A stretch of DNA of 53,284 nt from Akkermansiaceae bacterium UBA2367 (GTDB lineage: Bacteria; Verrucomicrobiota; Verrucomicrobiia; Verrucomicrobiales; DEV007). This document shows, in pieces, positions 23,414-31,525 of this stretch (position 1 is the first letter of the stretch; the number at the start of each line of letters is the position of its first letter). The notes below the pieces were generated by a model. It made no database searches. It was not told the DNA's origin and saw nothing but the letters and a program-made list of their open reading frames with translations. The position numbers were made by a program, and so were the translations under genes. The stretch lies in NCBI GenBank assembly GCA_002344525.1, contig DDTJ01000009.1, positions 1 to 53,284 of the forward strand, in the 5' to 3' direction.

Positions 23414-25108
23414 ATGTCCCGCCCGCTCGCCCTCGCCATCTACGCGCTGACCGCGGCCTTTTTCGCGTGCTTCTTCGTCTATCCGATCTGGCACACGGTG
23501 CGCGAGGCCTTTGTCACGCCGGAGGGCGGGGTCACTTTCGCCTATGTGGAGGAGCTTTTCCGCAATCCCATCTACCTCGAAGGGTTCGCGAACTCCTTCT
23601 GGATGGGGCTCTTCTCCACGGTCCTCGCGATCCTCATCGCCCTGCCTCTCGCCCTCGCAAACCATGCGTGGAAGTTCCCCGGACGCGAGCTGCTGAACGC
23701 GCTTGTTCTTGTCCCGCTGATCCTGCCTCCCTTCGTCGGGGCGCTGGGCATCCGGCAGTTCCTCGGGCAGGCGGGGGTGCTGAACACCTTCCTCATCGAA
23801 CTCGGGCTGATGGACGCCGCCGCTCCCTTCGACTGGCTCGGGGAAGGGCGGCTCGTGGGCATCGTCTTGATGATCGCCCTGCACCTCTATCCCATCGCCT
23901 ACCTCAACCTCACCGCCGCCCTCGCCAACCTCGACCCGGCGCTGGAGGAGGCGGCGGAAAATCTCGGCTGCCACGGTTTTCGGCGCTTTGTCCGGGTGAC
24001 CCTGCCGCTGATCACGCCGGGGCTCTTCGCCGGAGGCACGATCATCTTCATCTGGGCCTTCACGGAACTGGGCGTGCCGTTGGTCTTCGACTTCGACCGG
24101 GTCACTTCGGTGCAGATCTTCGAGGGGATCAAGGACCTCAGCGGCAACCCCTTCCCCTACGCCCTCGTCGTGGTGATGCTCGTGGCGACGACGCTGTTCT
24201 ACCTCGCGGGGAAATGGTTCTTCGGACGCGACAGCTTTGCGGGTTCGGGCCGGGCCTCGACCGGGCGCCACCTGCGCCCCGCCTCGCCGGGGCGGGCGGC
24301 GCTCTGCGTTGGGATGTTCGCCTTCGTCACCGCCCTCGCCGTGCTGCCGCACCTCGGCGTCGTCCTCCTCTCGCTCTCGAACGACTGGTATGGCACGATC
24401 CTGCCCACGTCCCTGACCGGGCAGCACTACCTCGACGCCCTCGGTCATCCCCTGACCCTCTCCTCCATCGGGAACTCGCTGAAATACGCGGCCCTCGCCA
24501 CGGGACTGGACCTGCTCCTCGGCATCGGGATCGCCTACGTCGTCGTGAGGACGAAACTGCCGGGACGCGAACTGCTCGACGCCATGGCCATGCTGCCGCT
24601 CGCAGTGCCAGGACTGGTCCTCGCCTTCGGCTACCTCGCGATGACGCGCGAGGGCCAGCCCTTCGCCTTCCTCGTCCACAGCGGCGATCCGCTGCTCATC
24701 CTCGTGATCGCCTACGGGGTGCGGCGGCTGCCCTACGTGGTGCGGTCGGCGGCGGCGGGCTTCCAGCAGACCAGCGTCAGCTTGGAGGAGGCGGCGCAGA
24801 ATCTCGGCTGCCCGCCCCTGAAGGCGCTGCGGCGCATCACCCTGCCGCTGATCTCAGCAAACCTCATCGCGGGCGGATTGCTCGCCTTCTCCTTCGCGAT
24901 GCTGGAGGTCTCCGACTCGCTCATCCTCGCGGAGCAACAGCAGCATTACCCGATCACGAAGGCGATCTACGCGCTCGTCACCTCGTTGGGCACGGGGCCG
25001 AACCTCGCCTCGGCCCTCGGGGTCTGGGCGATGGCCTTCCTGACGGTGACCATCGTGGGGGCGGGCCTGATCCTCGGGAAGAAACTCGGGGCGCTCTTCC
25101 GGGTGTAG
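23414..25108 (+). CDS. ABC importer double permease, FbpB/SfuB type
   Basis: A 564-residue inner-membrane permease made of two fused six-helix halves. Each half has an EAA loop for contact with the ATPase: EEAAENLGCHGFRRFVRVTL near residue 180 and EEAAQNLGCPPLKALRRITL near 460. The two-in-one layout is typical of ferric-iron and thiamine-type importers. The N-terminus MSRPLALAIYALTAAFFACF is a normal first helix. An upstream in-frame frame from 23279 adds 45 residues with no features and is rejected. It would form the channel with the ATPase at 19184 and the binding protein at 20505. Confidence 0.93.
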   Translation: MSRPLALAIYALTAAFFACFFVYPIWHTVREAFVTPEGGVTFAYVEELFRNPIYLEGFANSFWMGLFSTVLAILIALPLALANHAWKFPGRELLNALVLVPLILPPFVGALGIRQFLGQAGVLNTFLIELGLMDAAAPFDWLGEGRLVGIVLMIALHLYPIAYLNLTAALANLDPALEEAAENLGCHGFRRFVRVTLPLITPGLFAGGTIIFIWAFTELGVPLVFDFDRVTSVQIFEGIKDLSGNPFPYALVVVMLVATTLFYLAGKWFFGRDSFAGSGRASTGRHLRPASPGRAALCVGMFAFVTALAVLPHLGVVLLSLSNDWYGTILPTSLTGQHYLDALGHPLTLSSIGNSLKYAALATGLDLLLGIGIAYVVVRTKLPGRELLDAMAMLPLAVPGLVLAFGYLAMTREGQPFAFLVHSGDPLLILVIAYGVRRLPYVVRSAAAGFQQTSVSLEEAAQNLGCPPLKALRRITLPLISANLIAGGLLAFSFAMLEVSDSLILAEQQQHYPITKAIYALVTSLGTGPNLASALGVWAMAFLTVTIVGAGLILGKKLGALFRV

Positions 25109-25144
25109 GGGCACGGATGGAGAGGCGGAGGTGGATGACAAAAT

Positions 25145-25215
25145 GGCAGGGGATAAAATTTTATTATTTACAATTTTCATAATTTCCATATATTTTCATC
25201 ATTCCCTTTGTTTTC
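25145..25215. other. AT-rich island after the permease gene
   Basis: About 70 bp dominated by A and T (for example TAAAATTTTA and ATTTCCATATATTTTCATC) in an otherwise GC-rich window. It holds no gene. It directly precedes the small exported ORF at 25229 and could contain its promoter, but several -10-like strings make the choice arbitrary. Confidence 0.6.
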
Positions 25216-25228
25216 TGCCCCAAGCCTG

Positions 25229-25501
25229 ATGAGCCGCCTTTTCCTCCTCGCACTGATCCCGCTCCTTCTCCCGTCCCTCGGGAGGGCGGACGAGGCCGTT
25301 CCGAACCGTGCCCCGATGGCGCATCCTTGGGACGCGAACGCTTGGGAGCCGGGCAGCGGAGCAGCCTTCTGGCGTCGGACGGCTCCGACCCGTGCCTCCC
25401 GAGGGAACAAGACCAATCTTCAAAAAGACGAGCGCACCGCCTCCCCCGCCATGCCCGCCCGTCCGGCAAAACCTTTTTCCAACAGACAGACCAGGAAGTG
25501 A
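25229..25501 (+). CDS. Small putative exported protein, uncertain
   Basis: An ORF of 90 residues. Residues 1-19 form a good signal peptide (MSRLFLLALIPLLLPSLGRA, in outline), with cleavage before DEAVPNRA. The mature part is basic, proline-rich and without strands or helices I can recognise (GSGAAFWRRTAPTRASRGNK). It is followed 37 bp later by a strong terminator, consistent with a transcript ending here. I do not recognise the protein; the codon pattern in the second half is not convincing, and the region could instead yield an untranslated RNA. The first ATG at 25208 would place seven residues before the signal peptide. Confidence 0.4.
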   Translation: MSRLFLLALIPLLLPSLGRADEAVPNRAPMAHPWDANAWEPGSGAAFWRRTAPTRASRGNKTNLQKDERTASPAMPARPAKPFSNRQTRK

Positions 25502-25537
25502 CCAGCTCGTGCGCCTTTGGCCGAGCCAGGACCGACG

Positions 25538-25573
25538 AAGCCCCCGCAGCGACCCTGCGGGGGCTTTTCGTTT
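25538..25573 (+). terminator. Strong intrinsic terminator
   Basis: AAGCCCCCGCAG (25538-25549), loop CGACC, CTGCGGGGGCTT (25555-25566), then TTCGTTT. The 12-bp stem with a U-rich tail is the clearest terminator in the window. It ends the transcript covering 25229-25501, and lies before the convergent dhaL gene. Confidence 0.85.
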
Positions 25574-25697
25574 CCATGGGCAGCTCTCCAAACCGAGCCG
25601 TAGCGAAGTTCGTGAACTTCGACGAAGGTCCGTTAAAACGCCGTTCGGGAGAAGTGCTCACGAACTTCTCTACCGTGTCTCGGGGCCGAGCCACAAA

Positions 25698-26333
25698 TCA
25701 CGCCGCCGCGTAGTCCCGCATCGCCGCGACGATGATGGAAACGCTCACCGCTCCCGCGTCGGGTTTGCCGAGGGAATTCTCGCCGAGCGTCTTCGCCCGG
25801 CCCATGGTCGCGATCATGCCCTCGCTCGCGTCGCGACCGGCGGCGGCCGCCTCGGCCACGGCGGCGAGAGCCTCGTCGAGGGGCAGAGTGGCGACCTCGG
25901 CGGCCTTGTCGGCGGCGGGAACCAAGGCATCGACCATGGTCTTGTCGCCCGGCTTCGCCCCGCCCCGCGCCATCACTTGGTCGGTGCCCTCACGGAGCAG
26001 CGCGGCCAGTTCCTTCGCGGTGAAGGCATCCCCCTCGCCCACGGCCTTGCCGCCGGAGCGGAAGAGCGTGCCGAAAATCGCGCCGGAGGCCCCGCCCATC
26101 GACGACATCATCGCCGTGCCCACGGCGACGAAGACCTTGCCCGCCGAGGGGAAGTCCTTGCCCGCAAGGGCCTCCTTCACCGCCGTCATGCCGCGCTCCA
26201 TCCCCACACCGTGGTCGCCGTCGCCGAGGGCGCGGTCGGCGTCGGTGAGGATGGGTTCGGATTCGATGATCTTGTCGGCGGCCGCGAGCATCATGTCGCG
26301 GACTTCGGAGATGGTGAGAGAGGCTTTTCCCAT
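25698..26333 (-). CDS. dhaL: Dihydroxyacetone kinase subunit DhaL
   Basis: The nucleotide-binding subunit of a two-part dihydroxyacetone kinase, 211 residues, the usual length. The Mg-nucleotide aspartates are in TDADRALGDGDHG (D33, D38, D40), and SSMGGASGAIFGTLF and DALVPAADKAAE are family motifs. In the PTS-type system, DhaL carries ADP that is re-phosphorylated by DhaM; in others it exchanges ATP. It is 77 bp downstream of dhaK on the same strand, so an operon is likely. No dhaM or dhaR is visible, so the phosphate donor cannot be read from the window. Confidence 0.95.
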   Translation of the reverse strand: MGKASLTISEVRDMMLAAADKIIESEPILTDADRALGDGDHGVGMERGMTAVKEALAGKDFPSAGKVFVAVGTAMMSSMGGASGAIFGTLFRSGGKAVGEGDAFTAKELAALLREGTDQVMARGGAKPGDKTMVDALVPAADKAAEVATLPLDEALAAVAEAAAAGRDASEGMIATMGRAKTLGENSLGKPDAGAVSVSIIVAAMRDYAAA

Positions 26334-26410
26334 GGTGGCGTTGGTGTTGCGGAGACTAAAGAGGGTCGAGTCGAGGATGCAACCCTGTTGAATGCGTCGG
26401 AAGCGAGCTT

Positions 26411-27442
26411 TCAGCCCCCGTAGCGGCCCTCCATCTTGCTGAAGCAGACCGACTGGCAGGGCATCTCCCAGTATTTCTTCAACTCCTCGTCCAAGCGGGT
26501 GATGGAGAAGGAGATGCCCGCCATCTCCTGGCAGGTGACGAGCGGCCCGACGATCACGTCGTGGACGCGGATGCCGCGCTCGACGAGGACAGCCTTGGCT
26601 TTGCGCAGGGCGATGAGGAGCTCCATCATCGTGGTCGCGCCGAGGGAGTTCACGAAGAGGAGAATCTCGTCGCCCGGAGCGAGGGCCGCGACCTCCTCGT
26701 CCTTTTCAAAATCGGCGAAGATCAGGTCGAGCATCTGCACGCTGAGATCGTCGGCGGTGGCCATGGGGATCTCGCCGACGCCGGGTTCGCCGTGGATGCC
26801 CATGCCGAGGCCGATCTTGTCCTCGTCGATGTCGAAGGTGGGCTTGCCCGTCGCGGGGATGGAGCCGGGGGACATGGAGACGCCGACGGATCGGGTCTGG
26901 AGCACGGCCTTTTTCGCCAAAGCCTCTAACTCGTCGAGGGACGCGGCGGACTGCGAGGCGGCCCCGGCGATCTTCACGATGGGGACGAGCCCGGCGATGC
27001 CGCGACGGTTCTTCTTCTCCGTCGGCGGGGCGGAGCAGACGTCGTCCCAGATCAGGATGGTGCGCACCTCGATGTCCTCGTCCGAGGCGAGCTCGGCCCC
27101 GAGGTCGAAATTCAGCACGTCCCCGGCGTAGTTGCCGTAGAGGTAGAGGACGCCTTTGCCCCGGTTCACCGCCTCGGTCGCCTCGAAGACGATATTCGGC
27201 GGCGGGGCCGCGAAGATGTCGCCGCAGGCCGCGCCGTCGGCGAGGTTGCGGCCGACGAGGCCGTGGTAGATCGGCTCGTGCCCGCTGCCGCCGCCGACGA
27301 GGAGGGCGACCTTGCCATCGGGGATGTCGTTCTTCACGATGGAACGGGTGCCGACGTGGCGGCATTCGCCGTTGTAGGCTTCGACGAGGCCCTCGACGAG
27401 TTCGTCGGCGACTTTCAGGGGGTTGTTGATCAGCTTTTTCAT
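26411..27442 (-). CDS. dhaK: Dihydroxyacetone kinase subunit DhaK
   Basis: The substrate-binding subunit of dihydroxyacetone kinase, which phosphorylates dihydroxyacetone to feed glycolysis. H217 in the motif MGIHGEPGVGE aligns with the His that binds the substrate covalently in E. coli DhaK. GGGSGHEP (about 50-57, H55) is the second active-site loop. The 343 residues match DhaK subunits rather than the fused ATP-dependent kinases. The ATG at 27442 is used because a longer frame to 27574 adds 44 residues without homology character. A TTGCCG / GACAAC pair with a 17-bp spacer lies about 25 bp upstream. Related sugars such as erythrulose are alternative substrates. Confidence 0.95.
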   Translation of the reverse strand: MKKLINNPLKVADELVEGLVEAYNGECRHVGTRSIVKNDIPDGKVALLVGGGSGHEPIYHGLVGRNLADGAACGDIFAAPPPNIVFEATEAVNRGKGVLYLYGNYAGDVLNFDLGAELASDEDIEVRTILIWDDVCSAPPTEKKNRRGIAGLVPIVKIAGAASQSAASLDELEALAKKAVLQTRSVGVSMSPGSIPATGKPTFDIDEDKIGLGMGIHGEPGVGEIPMATADDLSVQMLDLIFADFEKDEEVAALAPGDEILLFVNSLGATTMMELLIALRKAKAVLVERGIRVHDVIVGPLVTCQEMAGISFSITRLDEELKKYWEMPCQSVCFSKMEGRYGG

Positions 27443-27525
27443 CGGGGGAAGGGAAAACCGGGGGTTCTGTTGTCTCAGAGATTGAGGGCGACGGCAAACG
27501 GAAAATGCCGGGGCCACGATTTTGC

Positions 27526-27554
27526 GGGACACAATCGGCGGAATCCGATACACT
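27526..27554 (+). promoter_or_regulatory. Promoter candidate for the C39-like protein
   Basis: GGGACA (27526-27531), 17-bp spacer, TACACT (27549-27554), 6 bases before the ATG at 27561. The -35 is weak. Confidence 0.35.
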
Positions 27555-27560
27555 CCCCCC

Positions 27561-28802
27561 ATGTCCACCGCCACTCGCGCCTTCCTGTCCCTGCTCGTGA
27601 TCGCGACCTCGCTCCCGCTCCGGGCGCAACAGCAAAGCCTCGTCGCCGATCTCGACGTCTTCGTGACCTTGCCCGACGCCTACGAGCTCACTCCCGACGA
27701 TCTGGAGAAGCGCTACGAGAAAGGCAACTGGAGCCGCAACCCCTACTTCGAATGGCTCACCGAAGACCGCTCCCGCGCCATCTTCCAGAAAAAGAACCAC
27801 CGCAACCTGAAGGTCGATCTCACCCTGCTCAAGGGCACCGTCCCCGCCGAGGAGCTCATCGTCGATTTCAAGGACGGCAAGTTCCTCGGGGTGACGATCT
27901 CGATCTTCAACCGGGGCGACGGGGGTGCCATCGCCGTGGACGACTACGAAAAACGCTTCACCGCGATGGGCCGCCATCTCGGCGAGCAGCTCCAGGCCCG
28001 CCCCACCCAGCGCGCGGGGAAGCCGTCCCAAGGGCTCCTCACGGAAGGCTATTCGTGGATCTCGGCGCGCGGCAAAGCCCTGCTGGAGCGAAACGCCCCG
28101 GCGCAGGACAAGGTCGAGTTCCTCCGCATGCGCCTCGCCCGCCGCGATGCCGGGGGCGTCTACGAGGCTGCGATGCAGGCCCGCGCGGGAGCCTCGGTAA
28201 AGCTCTCCGAACTGTCCCTCAACGTCAGGAAAAACGGCGACGACGTCTTCATCGGCGGCCTGCCCATGGTCGATCAGGGCGCGAAAGGCTACTGCGTCGT
28301 CGCCTCGGTGCAGCGGCTCTTCGAATACTACGGCATCGCCTGCGACATGCACCAGCTCGCGCAGATCGCCGGCTCCGATCCCGACCGCGGCACCAGCAGC
28401 CTCGCTATCAACACGGAGCTCGGACGCATCGACCATCTTTTCAAAACGCGCTTCTCCTGCCTGATGGTGCGACAGGGCGAACGCCTCGTCGAACTGCTGG
28501 ACGGCCAATACGTCGGTCCCGAAGTGCCCGAGCGGAAATACCACGAGGCGATCCGGAAACACATCGACCAAGGCATCCCCCTGCTCTGGTCCCTCGAAGT
28601 CGGGCTTCATCCGGAGGAACCGCCGCTGCAGGAGCAGGCCTCGGGAGGCCATATGAGGATGATCATCGGGTACAATCTCGCGAAGAAACAGATCCTCTTC
28701 TCCGACTCCTGGGGAGCGGGGCACGAGTTGAAGCGCATGGACGCCGACGACGCCTGCCAAGCGACGCACGGGCTGTTCGTGATGAAGCCGACGACGCGGT
28801 AA
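27561..28802 (+). CDS. Exported C39-like papain-fold protein
   Basis: A 413-residue secreted or periplasmic protein. Residues 1-22 are a signal peptide (AFLSLLVIATSLPLRAQ). Residues about 25-220 form a domain I do not recognise. The C-terminal part is a C39-like peptidase fold: oxyanion Q239 and Cys C245 in VDQGAKGYCVVAS, His H364 in GGHMRMIIGYN, and Asp D382 in LFSDSWGAGHE. All catalytic residues are present, so protease or transglutaminase-like activity is possible. No bacteriocin gene, ABC exporter or obvious substrate is nearby, unlike true C39 peptidases. It diverges from dhaK across 118 bp and converges on the methyltransferase gene with 15 bp between stops. Confidence 0.85.
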   Translation: MSTATRAFLSLLVIATSLPLRAQQQSLVADLDVFVTLPDAYELTPDDLEKRYEKGNWSRNPYFEWLTEDRSRAIFQKKNHRNLKVDLTLLKGTVPAEELIVDFKDGKFLGVTISIFNRGDGGAIAVDDYEKRFTAMGRHLGEQLQARPTQRAGKPSQGLLTEGYSWISARGKALLERNAPAQDKVEFLRMRLARRDAGGVYEAAMQARAGASVKLSELSLNVRKNGDDVFIGGLPMVDQGAKGYCVVASVQRLFEYYGIACDMHQLAQIAGSDPDRGTSSLAINTELGRIDHLFKTRFSCLMVRQGERLVELLDGQYVGPEVPERKYHEAIRKHIDQGIPLLWSLEVGLHPEEPPLQEQASGGHMRMIIGYNLAKKQILFSDSWGAGHELKRMDADDACQATHGLFVMKPTTR

Positions 28803-28817
28803 AGGCGGAACCGCCGC

Positions 28818-29468
28818 TCACCGCCTCCACTTCGCGAAGAAGCGCCCCGTCCTCGCCATGTAGTCCCGATACTCGTCGCCGAAGACCCCGATCAAGAACT
28901 TCTCCTCGTCCGCGGCCTTGACCGAGGAGCAGACGAAATGCAGCACGAGGAGCGCGAGGGAGACCCCGGTCGGCAGCAGCAGCGCGGCCCCGGCCAGCAT
29001 CGCCATCTGGAAGGAATAGATAGGGTGCCGGATGCGGCGATACGGCCCCGTCTGCACCAGCTTCGAGGTCCCGCGCCGATCGATCCCGATGCGCCACGCC
29101 GCCCCCATGGCCGCGTAGCACCACAGGGTCGCGAGCCAGCCGAGCACGATCAGGGCCACGCCCACGACCCACGCGGCGGGGGACACCAGCGCCGGGATCG
29201 GCCCGAGCCATCCCCCCGCCCCCCGGAGCCAGAGCGGCTGCAAGACCCAGCCGAGGACCACGAGCGTCCATCCCACCCAGAGAACCCGCTCCTTCGCGCC
29301 CTTCGGATTCAGGTTCGGGGTGCGTCCGATGCGACGGCGGACCCTCCGCAACTGCACCGCGACCCCGATCCAATAGACCAAGCCCGAAATCGAAACGACG
29401 GCCCGCTGCCAGAGGAAGCCGTCCCCAGCGGCTAAATCCGCCGCAAACCAACTCGCGAGCCCCGTCAT
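28818..29468 (-). CDS. Isoprenylcysteine-carboxylmethyltransferase-like membrane protein
   Basis: A 216-residue polytopic membrane protein with about five hydrophobic segments. The C-terminal half has the ICMT/PEMT signature: GPYRRIRHPIYSF, then EEKFLIGVFGDEYRDYMAR and RFF near the end, the SAM and substrate region of these methyltransferases. The actual bacterial substrate is unknown; lipid or isoprenoid carboxyl methylation is an inference. Its ATG overlaps the stop of the acyltransferase gene by 4 bp (ATGA), so the two proteins are probably made together and may act in one lipid-modifying pathway. A longer frame upstream to 29708 lies in the acyltransferase gene and is rejected. Confidence 0.85.
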   Translation of the reverse strand: MTGLASWFAADLAAGDGFLWQRAVVSISGLVYWIGVAVQLRRVRRRIGRTPNLNPKGAKERVLWVGWTLVVLGWVLQPLWLRGAGGWLGPIPALVSPAAWVVGVALIVLGWLATLWCYAAMGAAWRIGIDRRGTSKLVQTGPYRRIRHPIYSFQMAMLAGAALLLPTGVSLALLVLHFVCSSVKAADEEKFLIGVFGDEYRDYMARTGRFFAKWRR

Positions 29469-30796
29469 GCCTCCCCTCCTTTCTCCAGAACGAGGTCGAG
29501 GAAACGCTCCGCGACGCCCTCCGCCGCTTCCTTGGGGATGACCGCCTCGCGGTGGGTGAAGCCGAAATGGATACGCCCCTCGAACCCGGTCACCCCGACG
29601 ATGAAGGGCACGGCCGGCCCGGTCGAGACGGCCCGGTAGTAATCCGTGACCGGACCCGGGGCCGCGCCGCCGAAGCCATCCATCCTGAAATTGGTGACGC
29701 CGCCCCACACCGGATAGACTTTGTGGTAGAAATGAGGCCGCTTCTCCTCCGACTGCCTCTCGAAGACGAGGCGGGCCACGAAGAACTCGGCTCGCGCGGC
29801 GAGGTAGAATTTGATCCGCTTCACTTCCTCGGTCTGCCGGTGGATGTCGTCAAGCAGCCCGGCCAGACCGAGGCCGAGCGGTGCCGCGTGGCTCACCGAG
29901 AAGGAGCCGAGGAACAGGCCGAAATCCTCCCGTCGCCTCGTCGGCAGGTCGCTCCGCAGGTTCACGACGCAGCCCGCGGAGAGGTTCCGTCGACGCTCTT
30001 CCTCGAAACGCCTCTCTGCCACGGGGGAGAGGGCGAGGATCATGGCGGCGAGGGAGAGGTCGTTCACCGTGGCCCCGTGGCGCTTCGCGAGGGCGAGGAC
30101 GGAGGCGGTCTCGCGGGGATCGAGGGAGCGGCCGAACCATCCGCTGCGGAAATCGCCCGCCCGGTTCCCCGGCGGGCGGTGGCTCCGTCTCATCCGCCCG
30201 CGCTTGCGGCACGAGGCGACCATGCGGCGGGCCAGCGAAACCGGGTCGCCCAGCGGCAGTGGCGAATTGCCCCGGCGCGCCAAGCCGCGGTCGCGGAGGG
30301 GGCGGGGAGCCTCGTCGGAGCAGGCCGAGACCACTTCGCGGAGGAGGCGTCCGACGGACTCGGCGTCGGCGACGGCGTGGAAATAGGACAGGCCGATGAA
30401 GCACTCCCCCTCCCCGCGAACGAGGAACCAGCGGAAGGGCTGGAAGGTCCCCTGGCAAGGAAAAGGCTCGTTCACCTGGCGCTCCATCTCCCGGTGGACC
30501 ACGGCGAGGGGGGCGTCTCCGCCCTCCAGGACGAGAGGCTCGACCTCGACCGTGCCCCCTTCGTAGCGATAGGCACCCCGCCGCTCCTCGACCGAGTAGT
30601 TCGTCAGACCCGCCTCGTCCAGGACGTGGGCGGCGCGGGCGGCGAGCCGGGCGGGATCGATCGCCGCCGCGATCCGGGCGACGTGGACGGCGTTGTAGGG
30701 ATGGAGGCCGTTCCACTGGAGCATGGCCCGCTGGAAGGAGTTTAGGCGTCCCGACACTGGGCCGCCCTCCCGCTCCCGCTGACCGCTTTCCACCAT
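29465..30796 (-). CDS. Condensation-domain-type acyltransferase
   Basis: A 443-residue soluble protein of the CoA-dependent acyltransferase/condensation superfamily. The active-site HxxxD is in GLSYFHAVADAES (H140, D144), lacking the double His and terminal Gly of the strict HHxxxDG motif. A second family element, PVWGGVTNFRM near the C-terminus, corresponds to the DFG-like hinge region. A basic, arginine-rich linker occurs around 190-215. It stands alone, with no adenylation or carrier domains, so it is not an NRPS module; a wax-ester or polyketide-associated acyltransferase is more likely. A GTG at residue 15 is an alternative start. It overlaps the methyltransferase gene by 4 bp. Confidence 0.78.
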   Translation of the reverse strand: MVESGQREREGGPVSGRLNSFQRAMLQWNGLHPYNAVHVARIAAAIDPARLAARAAHVLDEAGLTNYSVEERRGAYRYEGGTVEVEPLVLEGGDAPLAVVHREMERQVNEPFPCQGTFQPFRWFLVRGEGECFIGLSYFHAVADAESVGRLLREVVSACSDEAPRPLRDRGLARRGNSPLPLGDPVSLARRMVASCRKRGRMRRSHRPPGNRAGDFRSGWFGRSLDPRETASVLALAKRHGATVNDLSLAAMILALSPVAERRFEEERRRNLSAGCVVNLRSDLPTRRREDFGLFLGSFSVSHAAPLGLGLAGLLDDIHRQTEEVKRIKFYLAARAEFFVARLVFERQSEEKRPHFYHKVYPVWGGVTNFRMDGFGGAAPGPVTDYYRAVSTGPAVPFIVGVTGFEGRIHFGFTHREAVIPKEAAEGVAERFLDLVLEKGGEA

Positions 30797-30826
30797 CCCG
30801 AGCTTCCTTCCCTTCCCGAAACCCGG

Positions 30827-31402
30827 TCAGCGGCGGCGCTTCCCGGATTTCACGGCGGCGCGGACCGACGCGAGGACGTCGTTCTGGATCGCGTCGACCT
30901 TCTCGATGGTGACGTGGTTCGCCCCCCGGTATCGGGTGGAGACGTCGATCTCGGTGATCTTTCCTCGGAAGCCGTCCCCTTTGGTGTAGTGTCCGCCCAT
31001 GTGGGTCCGGTAGTTGACCGCTTTTTTCGCGCCTTTGGTGAAGGTCCGCCGTCCCGTCGGGTCGAAGCCGACGACCAGCTCCGTGGCGATCCCGTTCCGC
31101 CCGAGATAGTTGGCGAACTCGGGCACGACATCCGCGCCGAAGGAATGGCCGAGGACGACGATGGGATAGGAGACCTTCTTTTTCTTCGAGCGCTGCACGA
31201 TGTCCTCGGCGATGCCCCGCCACGCGGTGAAGCTGTGGGCCGAGGCCTTGATCTTCTGCCCCCTCAATTGGGCGGCCATCTGGTTCATTCCAGTCGAGAA
31301 GACATCGAAGCCGCCTCGGAAGAAGTAGACCTCCTCGGCGGAGGCGGGGGCGGCGGAGAGGGCGAGAAGCAGGGTGGGAATCAGGAGGAACGGTTTCTTC
31401 AT
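30827..31402 (-). CDS. Small exported alpha/beta hydrolase
   Basis: A 191-residue protein with a signal peptide (residues 1-22, ending APASA) and a compact alpha/beta-hydrolase fold. The nucleophile elbow is GHSFG (85-89, S87); D114 in GFDPTGRR and H163 in ANHVTIEKV complete a plausible triad. The long lid of true lipases is missing, so a small-ester or acyl substrate is likely. The ATG at 31402 is preferred to an in-frame TTG three codons earlier. It is 30 bp upstream of the acyltransferase gene on the same strand, so it may belong to the same unit as acyltransferase and methyltransferase. Confidence 0.82.
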   Translation of the reverse strand: MKKPFLLIPTLLLALSAAPASAEEVYFFRGGFDVFSTGMNQMAAQLRGQKIKASAHSFTAWRGIAEDIVQRSKKKKVSYPIVVLGHSFGADVVPEFANYLGRNGIATELVVGFDPTGRRTFTKGAKKAVNYRTHMGGHYTKGDGFRGKITEIDVSTRYRGANHVTIEKVDAIQNDVLASVRAAVKSGKRRR

Positions 31403-31525
31403 GTTGGGCAAAACAGGGGCGGATCGCCGGCGCGACCCTGTCCAAGGCCGACCGCGAGCGCCCTTTCCTTTCCCCCGTCGCCGGGGATTGTCAACAGGGA
31501 AAGGAAACGATGCCGCGCACCCGTC

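Noticed and set aside
25350..25375. Resemblance to the signal-recognition-particle RNA core (GGAGCAGCC)
   Set aside because: Only the AGCAGCC side matches. The opposite strand of the symmetric loop and the GGAAGG part are missing, and no long hairpin can be drawn.
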